Positions 45,911 to 56,827 of a stretch of 64,000 nt of DNA are shown piece after piece. The stretch's first letter is position 1, and every line of letters starts with the position of its first letter. The notes below the pieces were generated by a model. The model was not told the DNA's origin. It made no database searches and saw nothing but the letters and a program-made list of their open reading frames with translations. The position numbers and the translations under genes are program-made. The stretch lies in NCBI GenBank assembly GCA_025526935.1, contig JAHLKD010000052.1, positions 62,001 to 126,000 of the forward strand, given 5' to 3'. The stretch is from Cladochytrium replicatum (Eukaryota > Chytridiomycota > Chytridiomycetes > Cladochytriales > Cladochytriaceae).

Positions 45911-45975
45911 ACTCGGGAGATTTTGCGATATTAAATTTATTATTGGCTCAAAAATTTACAACCGGTGGCGCACAA

Positions 45976-48900
45976 ATGGCAATGGCCCTGAGGAATGGGA
46001 CGAACAGGGCGAACGCAACTCCGGCTTTCGCAGACCCAAAGCAGGCATTCCTGGGAGGAAACTTCTCATCCGGAGTCTACTTTCGGGACAGGTTCAACTC
46101 TTCCTGCATTCCTCGCGATTCGTTTGGGAATTCCACGAATGTGTTCATTGACGAGTTTGGGTGTGGGCCGGTGATGGTGCCTGGTGAAACGGTTAAGCTC
46201 AGCTACAATTTGACCTACATCAACCAATGCGTAATATACGACAACTGGTTCGCTCGAGGAACATTGACAGTAACATGGCATAACTTTCCAAATGCGGCCA
46301 GTTCTAACTCACCATCTTCCAATCAGTTTTCGTGTTTTGATCCCACACGTCGATCAACAGTTCTGAATGTGACTTTCGGTGGAGACAAGTTCAGTGAAGC
46401 ATTGTGGCGGTCCGGTGCATCGCAACTCGTTACCACCGAAGTCACCGTCCCAGGTGCTCTGAGCGTAGAGTCCAATTCAAGTTCAAAGAGCTTGGGCTGC
46501 CTTGATTTACGCTCCAAAGCAACGCTGTCTTTGGACGTCATTTCGGGTGACGGAGATAACACGATCGTCAGTCTTCAGGTGCCATTCAACTTGGATCTGT
46601 ACGATCGGCAATTCGTTCCCCCTGTCAACGAAACGACAGGTCTCTTAGACACACTGGGAGAAGATAACATCACCTCAATCGTATTCAGTATCGTGGCGGT
46701 CATTATAATCGCAGGTTGGGCTTATTTCATCCTTCGAGCCTATAAGACGCGCGTCCTGCGACATGCTGAGGCTTCACAAGAATCAGCTGACGCGAAAACG
46801 ATGCTTAGAGAAGGAGACGACGATGATGACCTTGAAGCAGCAGTTGTGGAGGGATCCAGATCAACAAAAACACGAGTCCGTAGCTCTGCCGAAATATCCA
46901 AGCTCAGAATGAACTTTCTTCAAGATATTCTGCTCCCGAGGGAGCTCGATGCGGATGCACTCATGAAGCTGGCTACGTTTTCGTCCGGAGTCAGGACGAT
47001 CATTGATCAACAGGGTATCGAGGAGGTTCAGTCGCCCAAACGCGAGGACAGTGGAGATGGCAAGGTTGTATCATCAACACCACCAGCGTCCAGAATTGAT
47101 ACAGTTAGTGAAACAATAGCGGTCGCTTTTGACCCCTTTTGATGTTCTATGTTTCAGCTAGGACGGACCGGGTTGTCTATTATGCAGGTCATTCCATACC
47201 GCCTCATTTCTATCGGAGAGTCGACGATTGTGGTCAACTGGTTTGGAAACTTACTGAAGCTACCTCAGGTGTTCAATTACCTGGTAGGAGCCTTCAAACT
47301 ATTTCGTCAATTGATCTTAGACTCTCTGCTCTTGTAGAGCTCCATCTGGCTCGTCATCCTTTTCATGATATTCCTCTTCGCAGTCGCTGGTTTGATAGCA
47401 TATCAAGCTGGTACTGGGCAACTCGATCTTAACGTTGGTAAGTACGTCGCATCACAAGATTGTGCTCGCCAATTCTCACACTCAAAGCTAGGGTTCTTCT
47501 GGGCGATTGGCGGGTTCGGGCTGGCATTTTCTCTCCTTTTCATGCAGTTCGCCGCTCCAGTTGCTCCCAAGGGTAATTCTGATTCACTTTTTGTCTCCAA
47601 TTCCCACAGATAACTTATCTTGTGTGTCTAGGTATGCTTCGGCTCTTTCGAAGTATAGCAGCCCCAAGCACTGAGGAGTTCATGTTTTCCTACTCTTGGG
47701 CTGTGAAGGCAGAGGATGTGCGCACACTTGCAAGGGCCATGTACGATATAGGGCTTCACGTGTGGATTGACGTTCTCAAAGTATGTGCGGAAGTAGGGTA
47801 CGTCACAGCTTTCACTAACATCCTCGTAGCTTATTTCTGGATCGGCAATCTCGGAAACTGTGATGAACGCTGTCCGAGATGTGAACACAGTGGTTGTATT
47901 CCTCTCCCCTCAATACCTTCGATCGTTTAATTGCTCGACTGAACTTCTTGAAGCACTGAGGCATCCTGCAAAGGTTCACTGTAAGCTTCTTCCCGCTAAT
48001 ACTCGAGAAATTTGCTTTTGACTCATCTACGGTATTGCAGTACATGTACTTGAGTGGAGTGAGAAGGTCTACAATACTGTAGACCTACTCGTCACGGAAT
48101 TTGGAATTCCCGAGGAGAGACTCACTGCTCACCAAATCGACCCCAAAACTCCGAAGTTTGAGCTGACTTCAAAGATTGCAAAATTGAACAATCTCGTTTT
48201 GCATGGTGAAGGTTGGTTCGCACTCGGAGCGATACTGCATGCATACTCGAAAGGTATGGGAACTGCATAGACTTCGGTGGCACAAACCTAATCAATCCTT
48301 AGATGATAATGATGCATTTGACTTTTACGTAAAAGAGTGTGAACTTTCTTTTTGCGTATATTCTCATTCTTATACTGTAGTGGTGGATCAACAGTGCATC
48401 GTCCTACGGCGGTATTCCAACCAACGCGCCATATCCAAACGGCATAAAGCCGTACAACTTCAGGTAAATTGAGTTCCTGGTTCGTACTCAGCCAATTATT
48501 AGTCTCACGGGTTCCTATTCGAAAGGCTTCTTCTCCCGTGGACTGTGGAGTATGCTGGTAGGAATAGTGTCCGTGTTGGGAGCGTCTGGATCAGCAAGGA
48601 TTGCCGGAAAACTGGAACAAAAGCTTCCGCTTTTCCATGGTGCGCAAATATATGCATTGAATGACCGTATAGGTAACAAACCATTCATTTGCAGGGTTAT
48701 CTTTGTGCTCAGCGTTTTTGCTCTCCTACCTCTGGCTGACCTCGCCTTGATCGGCACACGAGAGTCCGATATCTTGCAATTGGGCCGCTCATGCGCAAAC
48801 GAGCTGTGGAAAGAGGCTTCCAATACAACTGCTCCCAACAATCTACCTACACTTTACGCGATTTGCCGTCGTTTCCATCGGAGCAGACCGTTCCAAACGG

Positions 48901-50157
48901 AATTGAGCGCTTTCGGGATCCAGAATGTCAAAGGAGAGTTCGACAACTTGTACAACAACTTGCCCGTTTGCCAATCTCACCCGCCAGCATTCTGGCTGAA
49001 CATACTGGACATTGATGATGTTACGGCCATACATGATTGCACATGGGAACTTCAGGTGAAATTTTCGATAATTCAATGGAGAGAGTAATTGATATTGATA
49101 ACATTCTCCAGTACTACTTCAACAATCGATCGTTCAGGTCGCCGCGACACACGCAATATCCCTTTGTTGCGCTTTTCATCCTTTTGTTCAGCTCATTGGT
49201 CCTAATCAATTCCCGGAGGGCACTGCGAATAAACGCGCCGCCGACTTGCGTTCGTCCGCTTCTCGCAACAGCAAATCTGCGAGGAAAGAGTAAGGGCGGG
49301 TTGCAAGTCTTGAAGAAGAAGCTGGATAAAACTGCCGAAGATGGTGCTGAGATCGACTGGCTCGTTGCTGACGTCAAAGTTGCCGTTCATGGCACTGGCA
49401 TTGTCGCAGATTGTCTTCGCGAATTTCTCGACAACATGGGTTTCCTGGCCGACCCGCATTGGTTCGACACTTACGGTGGCATCATAGATCGTCATGCATC
49501 TCAAGTGAAACCACGTGAGGATTTACATCGAGCAGTTTCATCTAGTACAATGTCAACTGCCGATATCAACACCATAACAAACGCAGACGAGGAATCCGAA
49601 GCTTCTGGGTCAAATACAAAGCGTGACACTGGGGCATCCAGCACTCTCACTGACATGGTTGAAATACTACAGCGACCGAGCTCAGGCATTCGACATCGCA
49701 ATCACAAGCATGCAGTGTACAGCGACACTGATGAGGCGGGCACGTTTACCAGAGGAAGCGTTGCGAAGCGGAAGAGACTCAACACGGTGTTGCAGCAAGT
49801 AGTGAATGTTCCATTCGCGTGGGTGGATGTATACGTGGTCTCCACGGCGGAGTTCCGGGATAAGATCTACGAGATCCGGAAGACGCTTAGACTGAAGCAA
49901 GCGGTTTTCATCATTGCGCCGGATGATCCAAAAGCCAATATCTTGGAGAGAGGCAGCCCAGTAACTGCATGGTACAGTTCCATTTTGTACATCAATGCAA
50001 CCACCGATCCAGATACTTTTGCTGCGGTACGGAGTGAACCGCCACTTGATATCGATGTCTGATTTATTTTTCTTTACAGACCGTTATGGAAAACGTTTCT
50101 ATCCGCACCAAAGATGCCCTTCTCTCCTACGGACAGGCGTCTTTCAATCTTATGTGA
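45976..50157 (+). CDS. Large multi-pass membrane protein with a cytosolic TIR domain
   Basis: Eleven exons (45976-47121, 47158-47268, 47338-47572, 47632-47780, 47830-47980, 48041-48253, 48303-48328, 48381-48463, 48503-49055, 49112-50026, 50080-50157) join in phase to 1219 residues. Order: N-glycosylated ectodomain; helix 1 (VFSIVAVIIIAGWAYFILRA); cytosolic loop; two helices (IWLVILFMIFLFAVAGLIAY; FFWAIGGFGLAFSLLFMQFA); a TIR domain at about residues 512-590 (EEFMFSYSW, GLHVWIDVLK, VNTVVVFLSPQYL, then SFNCSTELLEAL); a Cys-containing segment; two more helices (VIFVLSVFALLPLADLALI; PFVALFILLFSSLVLI); and a ~280-residue cytosolic tail. Glu585 (codon 47941-47943) sits where NADase TIRs keep their catalytic glutamate. 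The 5' end is uncertain: the frame is open back to 45907 and no signal peptide is seen, so an exon may be missing. Confidence 0.7.
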
Positions 50158-50365
50158 TAAGTTTCCCAAAATGCCAAATTGTTTTAAAGACACTCGAAGA
50201 AATTCCGTAACGACCATAGTAGTTATCGCCTCTTACACATTCTTATATATTACTATTGATTTTGATTTCGTGCTTTGTTGATTCTGCAATTCAATCCTAA
50301 ATTGTATTTGTCATTTTCAATACTACTGTTGTGTTGTTAGAACAGTCTTTCATAAAACCGTGATA

Positions 50366-52510
50366 TTAGGAAACCATCTCGCCCACAGCATCCTCCTCTA
50401 CTACCCCACTACCAGCTCCCATTCCGCCTATTCCGTTCACATTCTCATATGGATTTCGGCTTGCCAACAACGCAGCCAATTGTGTGTGCACAGCTGAATC
50501 CTTATTCAGAGAATTTCCCTTCCGAAACGGTAAGTCAGTGAAGTAGGCAACCCTGTTGAGATTTGGTTCCGACCTGAAGCGATAGCCTGAAGAGTCCCAT
50601 AAGTCCCTCAGGCGGCGGATCTGGCGCGTTCTCCTGTTCCAGCACGGCATCCAAGATAGCTTTGGCTCCGATCTCCGTGATCCCGTTGTAGGACAGATCG
50701 AGGCTATTCAGCGTCCGATTCCCAAGGACGTACCACTGGTTGTTGTACTCAAACATCGGTTCGAGCTGTGCAACTGTATCCATCGCCTAAAAAGGTGCAA
50801 AACAATCAGCATTGGCAAAATGATTTCTATCCCGAGTTCGTTATACCTCATCCACCTCCTCCCGCGTCTCCTCTGCCTTCCCTTTCTTCCCTCCCGCCGC
50901 TGCCCCTCCAGCATTCCCGCCGGCCGCCTTTCCAGCGGCACCAGCAGCAGCTCCGCCGACCGTCCCTTTCTTTTTTCCTTTCTCATCGGCTGCAGCGGCG
51001 ACAGCAGGTGCCGGTGCGGCTCCAGCCCCTTTCTTTCCGGCAATTGTGCCTGGTCTCGTCTGATCGTCTTTCTTGGGGCCTTTACCGGCGGCGGTGCCGG
51101 AAGGGTTCCCGGCATTCGATGCGTTTGCTGAGCCTGCAGAAGCTGCGGCGGGAGGAGGGCCACCTTTCTTGTTTCCCAGTGCTATGTCGCGTCTAGAAAG
51201 TGCTTCTTCACTTTTGTTTCTTCCGCGGGAGATGAGAAGAGCAAAACAAAGAAATAATGGTGAAACAAAGCGCGCAAGTAGATGAGAAGTCACGTCAACC
51301 CAGTCTCCCAAATGCCCCATACCGATTCGCCGACGAGTTTCGGGTTGTCCCAAGTCTACCCTTGGCCTTCTTCAACACAGAATCCTGTCACTCAAAAGCA
51401 TCAGCCACCAACCCACTTCTATCGAACCAAAACCTGACAGATTACCTCTTCCATCTCCCTCTTCTGTCTCTCCATCTCCGCCGCCGCCGCCGCCTTCTTC
51501 CACCTCGCAACCTCCTCGACCCCAACCCCCACGTTCCCAAGCACCTTTGCAAACGCTACGCATCCCTCATCCCCGACCCTGTTCCTACCCAACCCAACCG
51601 TCGCAATCCGGTCGTTCCACCTCACCGCCTCCGCGATCGCCTCGCACCCGCCCGCCTCGATCCGATTGTCATAAAGCGAAATTGCACACAACGACGATCG
51701 CTGTTGCTGCTGCTGCTGCTGCTGCTGCGCACCGATTTTTTTCAGGGCTGACGCGATGGATCGTGCGCCGGCGCAGCGCATATTGTTGCCGCGGAAGGAG
51801 AGGATGCGGATGCGGTTGGAGGACGAGAGCGGGTCGTCTAGATGGGCAATGAGCTGTCCGAAGAAGGGCTCGGGGAGGGAGGGGCAGTAGTCGATTTGGA
51901 GGGCTCGGAGCGTGGGGGGCGCGTTGGCTGCCAGTGCGAGGAGGGGGCCGATGTGGGACTCGCTGAGCCCGCAGTTCCAGAACCTGTTTTTTTTGAACGA
52001 CGTAGTTAGTTCCTTTGAGTCTGGGCTCTCACACCACGGCTCGCTTGTATTCGATCTTACGTGATGTGTGTGAGTGTCTGGCAAGCTGGAACCGCCAGAC
52101 TCAGTGCTTCGAGCGTACCGTCGCGGATCTTCCAGCCTCGCACATGCGCAGCGACAACATCCTGCGCGTTCGTTGCGCTTCGTTCCGCATCGTCGTCGTT
52201 CTCGATGGGTATGCGAGAACCGATCTCGACCCAGATCGTAGGCGTGTATCCGTAGCGTTGCGGATCGCCCACCGCGCGTCCGCTGACGCGTCTAGCCACG
52301 TCCATCGGGAGCGTGCTGTAGTGCTCGCATAGGTAGAGGTAGTCGGCTTCAAGATTGCCCGAGAGATCGTGTGGAGTCGGATCTGTGTGAAAATGAGTTT
52401 AGGTTTCTCTTTAGAGTTTACTCATGGTCCTAAAAGGTACCGTTTTCTTCTTGCTCAAGGAACGCGACCGACGCCTCCTTTTGTGCCTGTAACGGGAAGG
52501 ATGTTGGCAT
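50366..52510 (-). CDS. Leucine-rich repeat (RNI-type) protein, LRRC71-like
   Basis: Seven exons on the minus strand (52510-52441, 52382-52061, 51983-51446, 51384-51323, 51219-50847, 50786-50574, 50518-50366) give 576 residues. Ribonuclease-inhibitor-type repeats occur in the middle and near the C-terminus: TFWNCGLSESHIGPLLALA, ISLYDNRIEAGGCEAIAEAV, VGLGRNRVGDEGCVAFAKVL and LNSLDLSYNGITEIGAKAIL. Between them are a nine-glutamine run inside a repeat, a charged helix, and about 110 residues of Lys/Ala/Gly low complexity. The split repeat array with a lysine-rich insert and the short ending after FRLSLQ resemble animal LRRC71, a protein of ciliated cells; this parallel is inference. Divergent from the F-box-like gene over 224 bases. 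Confidence 0.75.
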
Positions 52511-52734
52511 CTCCAAGCGCGCGCGCTCCCTCGTGCGTGGCACGGACTGAGAACAAATATTTCTTAAAAAATACATTCGAAAATCCACATATTCCAGGTT
52601 CCCCAATATCAACAATCCTCACGTCTGAAAAATATCAGATATCATAGCAGCCCTACTAGCACTGGACTAGTTCCACAACAACTACCACTACCACCCTATT
52701 CAAGCCACGCTATCCGACCTTGGGTTCTCCATCC

Positions 52735-53694
52735 ATGTTCGTTGCCTTGCCTGTTGAGGTGATCGACCACATCCTGGTGTTGCTGGGAACATCCCTTGAC
52801 CATCCAAGAAATGCTTTCCACTTCGCAACCCACCTCAGGCGCTCAAATGTTCAACTCGCTCTCCTCCACCGCATCCCTGAGCTCTCCATCGATAACGCTT
52901 CCGCAAACAACTGGCTCTCCATCCTCGAGCTCCACAGACTCTCTACGCGCACCCCAACGTACACCCGCGCTGCTCTAACCCTCGCCAGCGAGCACGGCCA
53001 CGTCGCCGTCCTCGAATGGTGGCTCGCCCGCGGCTTCCGTCCCTTCAAATATGACTCTGGCGCCGTCGGCCTCGCGAGTTCGCAGGGCCACGTCTCCGTC
53101 CTCGACTGGTGGCACCACAGTGGGCTCCCCTTCAAATACACCGCGCACGCCCTCGAGTCCGCCTCCGCAAACGGGCACATCCACGTCCTCAACTGGTTCC
53201 TCGATTCCGCTTATGAACCCAAATACCGCACGTTCGCGATCCACCTCGCGAGCGCCGCCGGGCGCTCGGACGTCTTGCGGTGGTGGAAGTCCAGCGGTCT
53301 CGAGCTCAAGTACGGGTGTTTCGCGATGGACTGGGCGAGTTCGAATGGGCACGTGCGGGTTTTGGAGTGGTGGGTGAAGGAGAGCGGGGAGAAGCTAAAG
53401 TGGAGCGAGGAGGCGGTGGGGCAGGCGGTTGTGAATGGGGAGAGCGGGGTTGTGAGGTGGTGGGGTGCCAGTGGGCTGAGGGTCAAAGTCAGAAAGGCGG
53501 TGTGGGAGTGGGGGCTTAGGGAGGGGAGTGCGGAGATGAGGGAGGCCATGGGGACGGTTGGGAGTGTGGTATTTGAGAGGGCGGAGAGGGAGATGGGGCA
53601 AGAGGTTCCGCTTGGCGTTGTTGGGTTGCCGAGTTTGGAGCATCGGGAGATGATGAGGGAACTCACGCAAGTCATCAGTAAAACTTCGGCATAG
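52735..53694 (+). CDS. F-box-like plus WW-type ankyrin-like repeat protein
   Basis: A single exon of 319 residues from the ATG at 52735. The N-terminus (LPVEVIDHILVLLGTS) is F-box-like. From about residue 75 there are six to seven units of about 33 residues following the pattern A..LAS..GH..VL.WW..SG...KY (for example LASSQGHVSVLDWWHHSGLP), which are ankyrin-like repeats with a tryptophan pair. Such proteins form expanded families in zoosporic fungi and oomycetes; substrate recruitment to an SCF ubiquitin ligase is a reasonable inference. The last ~60 residues are charged. A truncated relative lies at 7685. Confidence 0.75.
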   Translation: MFVALPVEVIDHILVLLGTSLDHPRNAFHFATHLRRSNVQLALLHRIPELSIDNASANNWLSILELHRLSTRTPTYTRAALTLASEHGHVAVLEWWLARGFRPFKYDSGAVGLASSQGHVSVLDWWHHSGLPFKYTAHALESASANGHIHVLNWFLDSAYEPKYRTFAIHLASAAGRSDVLRWWKSSGLELKYGCFAMDWASSNGHVRVLEWWVKESGEKLKWSEEAVGQAVVNGESGVVRWWGASGLRVKVRKAVWEWGLREGSAEMREAMGTVGSVVFERAEREMGQEVPLGVVGLPSLEHREMMRELTQVISKTSA

Positions 53695-54179
53695 GAGGAT
53701 CCTGCGATATCAAAGGCATATGCTTGAACCTAAACATACATGTCGAATACACCGACGAGCTTCTCTGAAAACAGCGGGGAGAATAGCCAACAGTTAACGA
53801 AAGATCGTTATATCATGAAAGCTTGGGTACTTGGGTGGTAGATTGTCCACCAAGTTGGGGTCCTGAAACGAAATTAAATTATCATGGTACATTGATTTTA
53901 CTAATGATCTGCAGTTGCTCACCGCTTATAAGTCTGGGCTTATTACACAATTTTCTGAACTCCGTGCAGTTCCATGGTTAAGCCGTGCTGCCTTTGTCAC
54001 ACTCGGTTTTGCAAACTATGTCTAGTGAGACACCTCAAAATGGCTCACAACACCCTCAGCATTCTCACGCCGTCGTGGCTTGCCTCCCACCCCCCTTACA
54101 GTCCGCCACATCCCATTAAATTACACCCAAGACAGTCAGCGCTGAATTGAATTACTCAAACCCCCGAAAATAACGAACA
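53695..54179. other. Gap: profilin upstream region
   Basis: No gene seen. The last 120 bases before the profilin ATG are C-rich (CCTCCCACCCCCCTTACAG), as in strong promoters of compact fungal genomes. Confidence 0.45.
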
Positions 54180-55047
54180 ATGAGCTGGCAGGCATACGTC
54201 GATACGAACCTCGTCGGAACTGGGAAGATCGCTCAGGCGGCTATCCACGGCCACAACGGCCAGGTCTGGGCCACCTCTGTTGGATTCTCGGTATGACTTT
54301 TGTGATCTCGTTTGCATGACCACACAAATACATTTTTCGCTTAAAAACGGGATGATGGCGATTGAGAGTCTTGCCCTTTGAATGGATTTGAAACTGGAGG
54401 AGGGAGATAGATGGGCAGGCAGTTCGTGTGCCGGGAGCTTAATAACGAGCCGAACATAATTGCCTGACTCCCACCAAAGTCGATCCCAATAGTTCACCGA
54501 TGGATTTATATGCCGAGGATATCACAAATCAGCTCGATGATCTACGAACCGGCCTCCCCAACTTATCATTGCAAAAACAACTGACCAACGCCATTTTGTT
54601 GTAGGTCAACTCTAGCGAGGTCCAAACACTCGTCGCCGCCTTCACCGACCCCAGCCCCCTCCGTGCCAGCGGTCTCCACCTCGGTGGCGTCAAGTACATT
54701 GCTCTTAAATGCGACGAGCGATCCATTTACGCAAAGAAGGTATGCCAGCCAAACCGGAAACAATTTTGGGAGTTGAAAACCAACTGTTCGGATCCATTCT
54801 TTTTCTTAGGGTGCCGACGGCGCTGTTTGTGTGAAGACAAACCAGGCTGTGTTGATTGGTATCTACAAGGAGCCAGTTCAGCCTGGTGAGGCTACCAAGG
54901 TCGTGGAGGCATTAGCGGACTACTTAATTAGCGTGAGCTACGTAAGTAAAATCATGGCACAATTACCTTATTTTGTGGAATCCATTCTTCAATATCGTTC
55001 TTTTTGCTTCTTCATGCTGTGGACTGATATTTACTTCCTTGCAGTGA
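54180..55047 (+). CDS. Profilin
   Basis: Exons 54180-54290, 54605-54739, 54810-54941 and 55045-55047 give 126 residues. The start [20 protein letters not shown], the centre [17 protein letters not shown] and the end [14 protein letters not shown] are profilin hallmarks. Profilin binds monomeric actin and poly-proline and feeds actin polymerisation by formins. The coding sequence ends with a tyrosine codon at an intron donor (TAC|GTAAGT), and the stop codon TGA is the first codon of the last exon. The first intron is unusually long for this window (314 bases). Confidence 0.93.
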
Positions 55048-55373
55048 TCAAGACTCTGTATTTTCAGTTCCTTTCCTTCGTTGCGAGATATGGACCGGAC
55101 GTGCGTTTGACAGTACGAGTAAGCTTGCTTGAAGCGCACTCTTTTAAAAAATATATCTTTCAATACGAAAGATAATGGAAAGATGGTTCTTTCTATTGCT
55201 TATTTAAGCAACACCTCGCAATTTTGGGGAAGTGTCAGTGCAATTCAACGTGTCCTTCCAGATACTTGACCAGACACCCATCCTTTGAGGCACAGCGTCC
55301 CATCCACACGTCCACTGGCATTTAAGATCGTATTGCTGCTCACTGAAACTACCAAAAACGACGATCACTGGAG
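55048..55373. other. Gap between profilin and the cysteine-rich protein
   Basis: 3' untranslated sequence of profilin and upstream sequence of the next gene. Nothing conserved seen. Confidence 0.45.
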
Positions 55374-56720
55374 ATGGGCGAAGAAGCTGGTCAATCTGGT
55401 TCGGAAGGGGCTGAAACCGTAGTGGGGATGGAGCCACACATCGTTGACCTGCAGCCGCACCGAATTGATGACGGTGACGACGAGTATATTTCAGAAGAGG
55501 ACGACCCTATCGATTTCTACGACCCAAGCGACTTCACGCCCACAACTGTACTGAGAAAAGCAGCCAAACGCCTGGTCATCACAACCAACACGCGAACCAA
55601 CGCTGCCAACTTTAATGCCCCAAAGGACGAGAGCGGTATCACGCCAACGGTTGAGACGCCTCGCAAAATTCACCGGAAAACGGACAAAAGTACGTATTTC
55701 GGCCTGGACGGAAGGAAGCTTGCGTCGTGCATCCACTCCGACATTCCCACATCTTGCCGAATATGCCATTCGGGTTTGAAAGAGAAATCTCGCCCTATAC
55801 GCAAGAATGCGACCACTTCCAACACGTCGAAACCCATTGCTCGCAATGCTGCCCAGTGCGAACACAAGTCGGAGCGAAAATGTTTGCTATCAACCCGTCA
55901 GTGCTGCGAATGCTCGGATGTTCGCCCAATGCGCAAGGGCTACAAGAGCTACATCGATGGAGTTGGATATGTCCGCGCAGCGTTCCGACACTCGTTCTAC
56001 TGCCAAAACTGCCACAACCACGCTGAAAGCGTTCGTCTGTCGGGGAGGACAACCGGCTCATCGTCAAGGATATCGGGACGCAGACAGCGGGAACCGTCTG
56101 AGAGCATGAAGAACGCAGACGGAACAGCATCCGATACGTCCGAACCCCGCGTGAAGGTCTTCTTCATCCCACAACCTCGAACAACGTCCTTCCGCCCTAG
56201 CGGCACTCTCTTGCGCGTCGCGGGCGCAACACGTCCCACCAAACCTTCTGTACAGCCTCAACACATTCCTCATGAGCCTCCCGTTGGCTTAGACTCGGAC
56301 GACGATGATTGCACCGTGATCTCACTTGACTCCTCCTCGGTCTCAGGCTACGTCTCGCACATGTCTGCGTCCTCATGGTCGCATCTCACTGATCCGTCTC
56401 GCGCCTCGATCTTCAGGATCCAGGAACAGGAACACGGCGCGACTGCGTCGAGCGGAGCAGAGGAGCTGCGTGCGTGCGGACACAGGTGCGAAGTCCGGTT
56501 CCGGGACGGCGGTGTGTGTTGCGAGTGTGCGGATTCGAGGGAGGCGAGCGAGACGTATTATATTTGGGCAGTGAGGGGCGTTGAAGATGCAAAAGCGGAA
56601 GGGGAGGAAGATTGGGAGGAGGTGGACGACGATGATGATGAGGAGGATGAGAGGGATGGGGTGCTTGTCGAGACGGACGATAGGAAGGCGTTGTATTGCG
56701 GCTCGTGTCGGATACGTTGA
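55374..56720 (+). CDS. Cysteine-rich, acidic-tailed protein of unknown function
   Basis: A single exon of 448 residues from the ATG at 55374. The N-terminus is acidic (DDGDDEYISEEDDPIDFYD). A central region holds CxxC-type pairs that could bind zinc (SCRICHSG, RQCCECSDV, YCQNCHNHAE). It is followed by a Ser/Pro/Arg-rich disordered part, another cysteine cluster (CGHRCEVRF, GGVCCECADS), a strongly acidic stretch (VDDDDDEEDERD) and a final YCGSCRIR. There is no signal peptide or membrane segment, so an intracellular, perhaps nuclear, zinc-binding protein is likely. I do not recognise the family. Confidence 0.65.
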   Translation: MGEEAGQSGSEGAETVVGMEPHIVDLQPHRIDDGDDEYISEEDDPIDFYDPSDFTPTTVLRKAAKRLVITTNTRTNAANFNAPKDESGITPTVETPRKIHRKTDKSTYFGLDGRKLASCIHSDIPTSCRICHSGLKEKSRPIRKNATTSNTSKPIARNAAQCEHKSERKCLLSTRQCCECSDVRPMRKGYKSYIDGVGYVRAAFRHSFYCQNCHNHAESVRLSGRTTGSSSRISGRRQREPSESMKNADGTASDTSEPRVKVFFIPQPRTTSFRPSGTLLRVAGATRPTKPSVQPQHIPHEPPVGLDSDDDDCTVISLDSSSVSGYVSHMSASSWSHLTDPSRASIFRIQEQEHGATASSGAEELRACGHRCEVRFRDGGVCCECADSREASETYYIWAVRGVEDAKAEGEEDWEEVDDDDDEEDERDGVLVETDDRKALYCGSCRIR

Positions 56721-56827
56721 ATGAATTTGTGATGGAGAATAGATTCGTGACGTTTCTGACATCTGAGATTCCACTAATCACGTGTACATCGCGACCCCTA
56801 AAATCTCAATCTCTGCGGTTTTTAGCA

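Noticed and set aside
47432-47490. Strong GTAAGTACGT donor inside the TIR gene's third exon
   Set aside because: Splicing it to the nearby AG would break the frame, whereas reading through gives a continuous loop and the next membrane helix. Minor alternative splicing remains possible.
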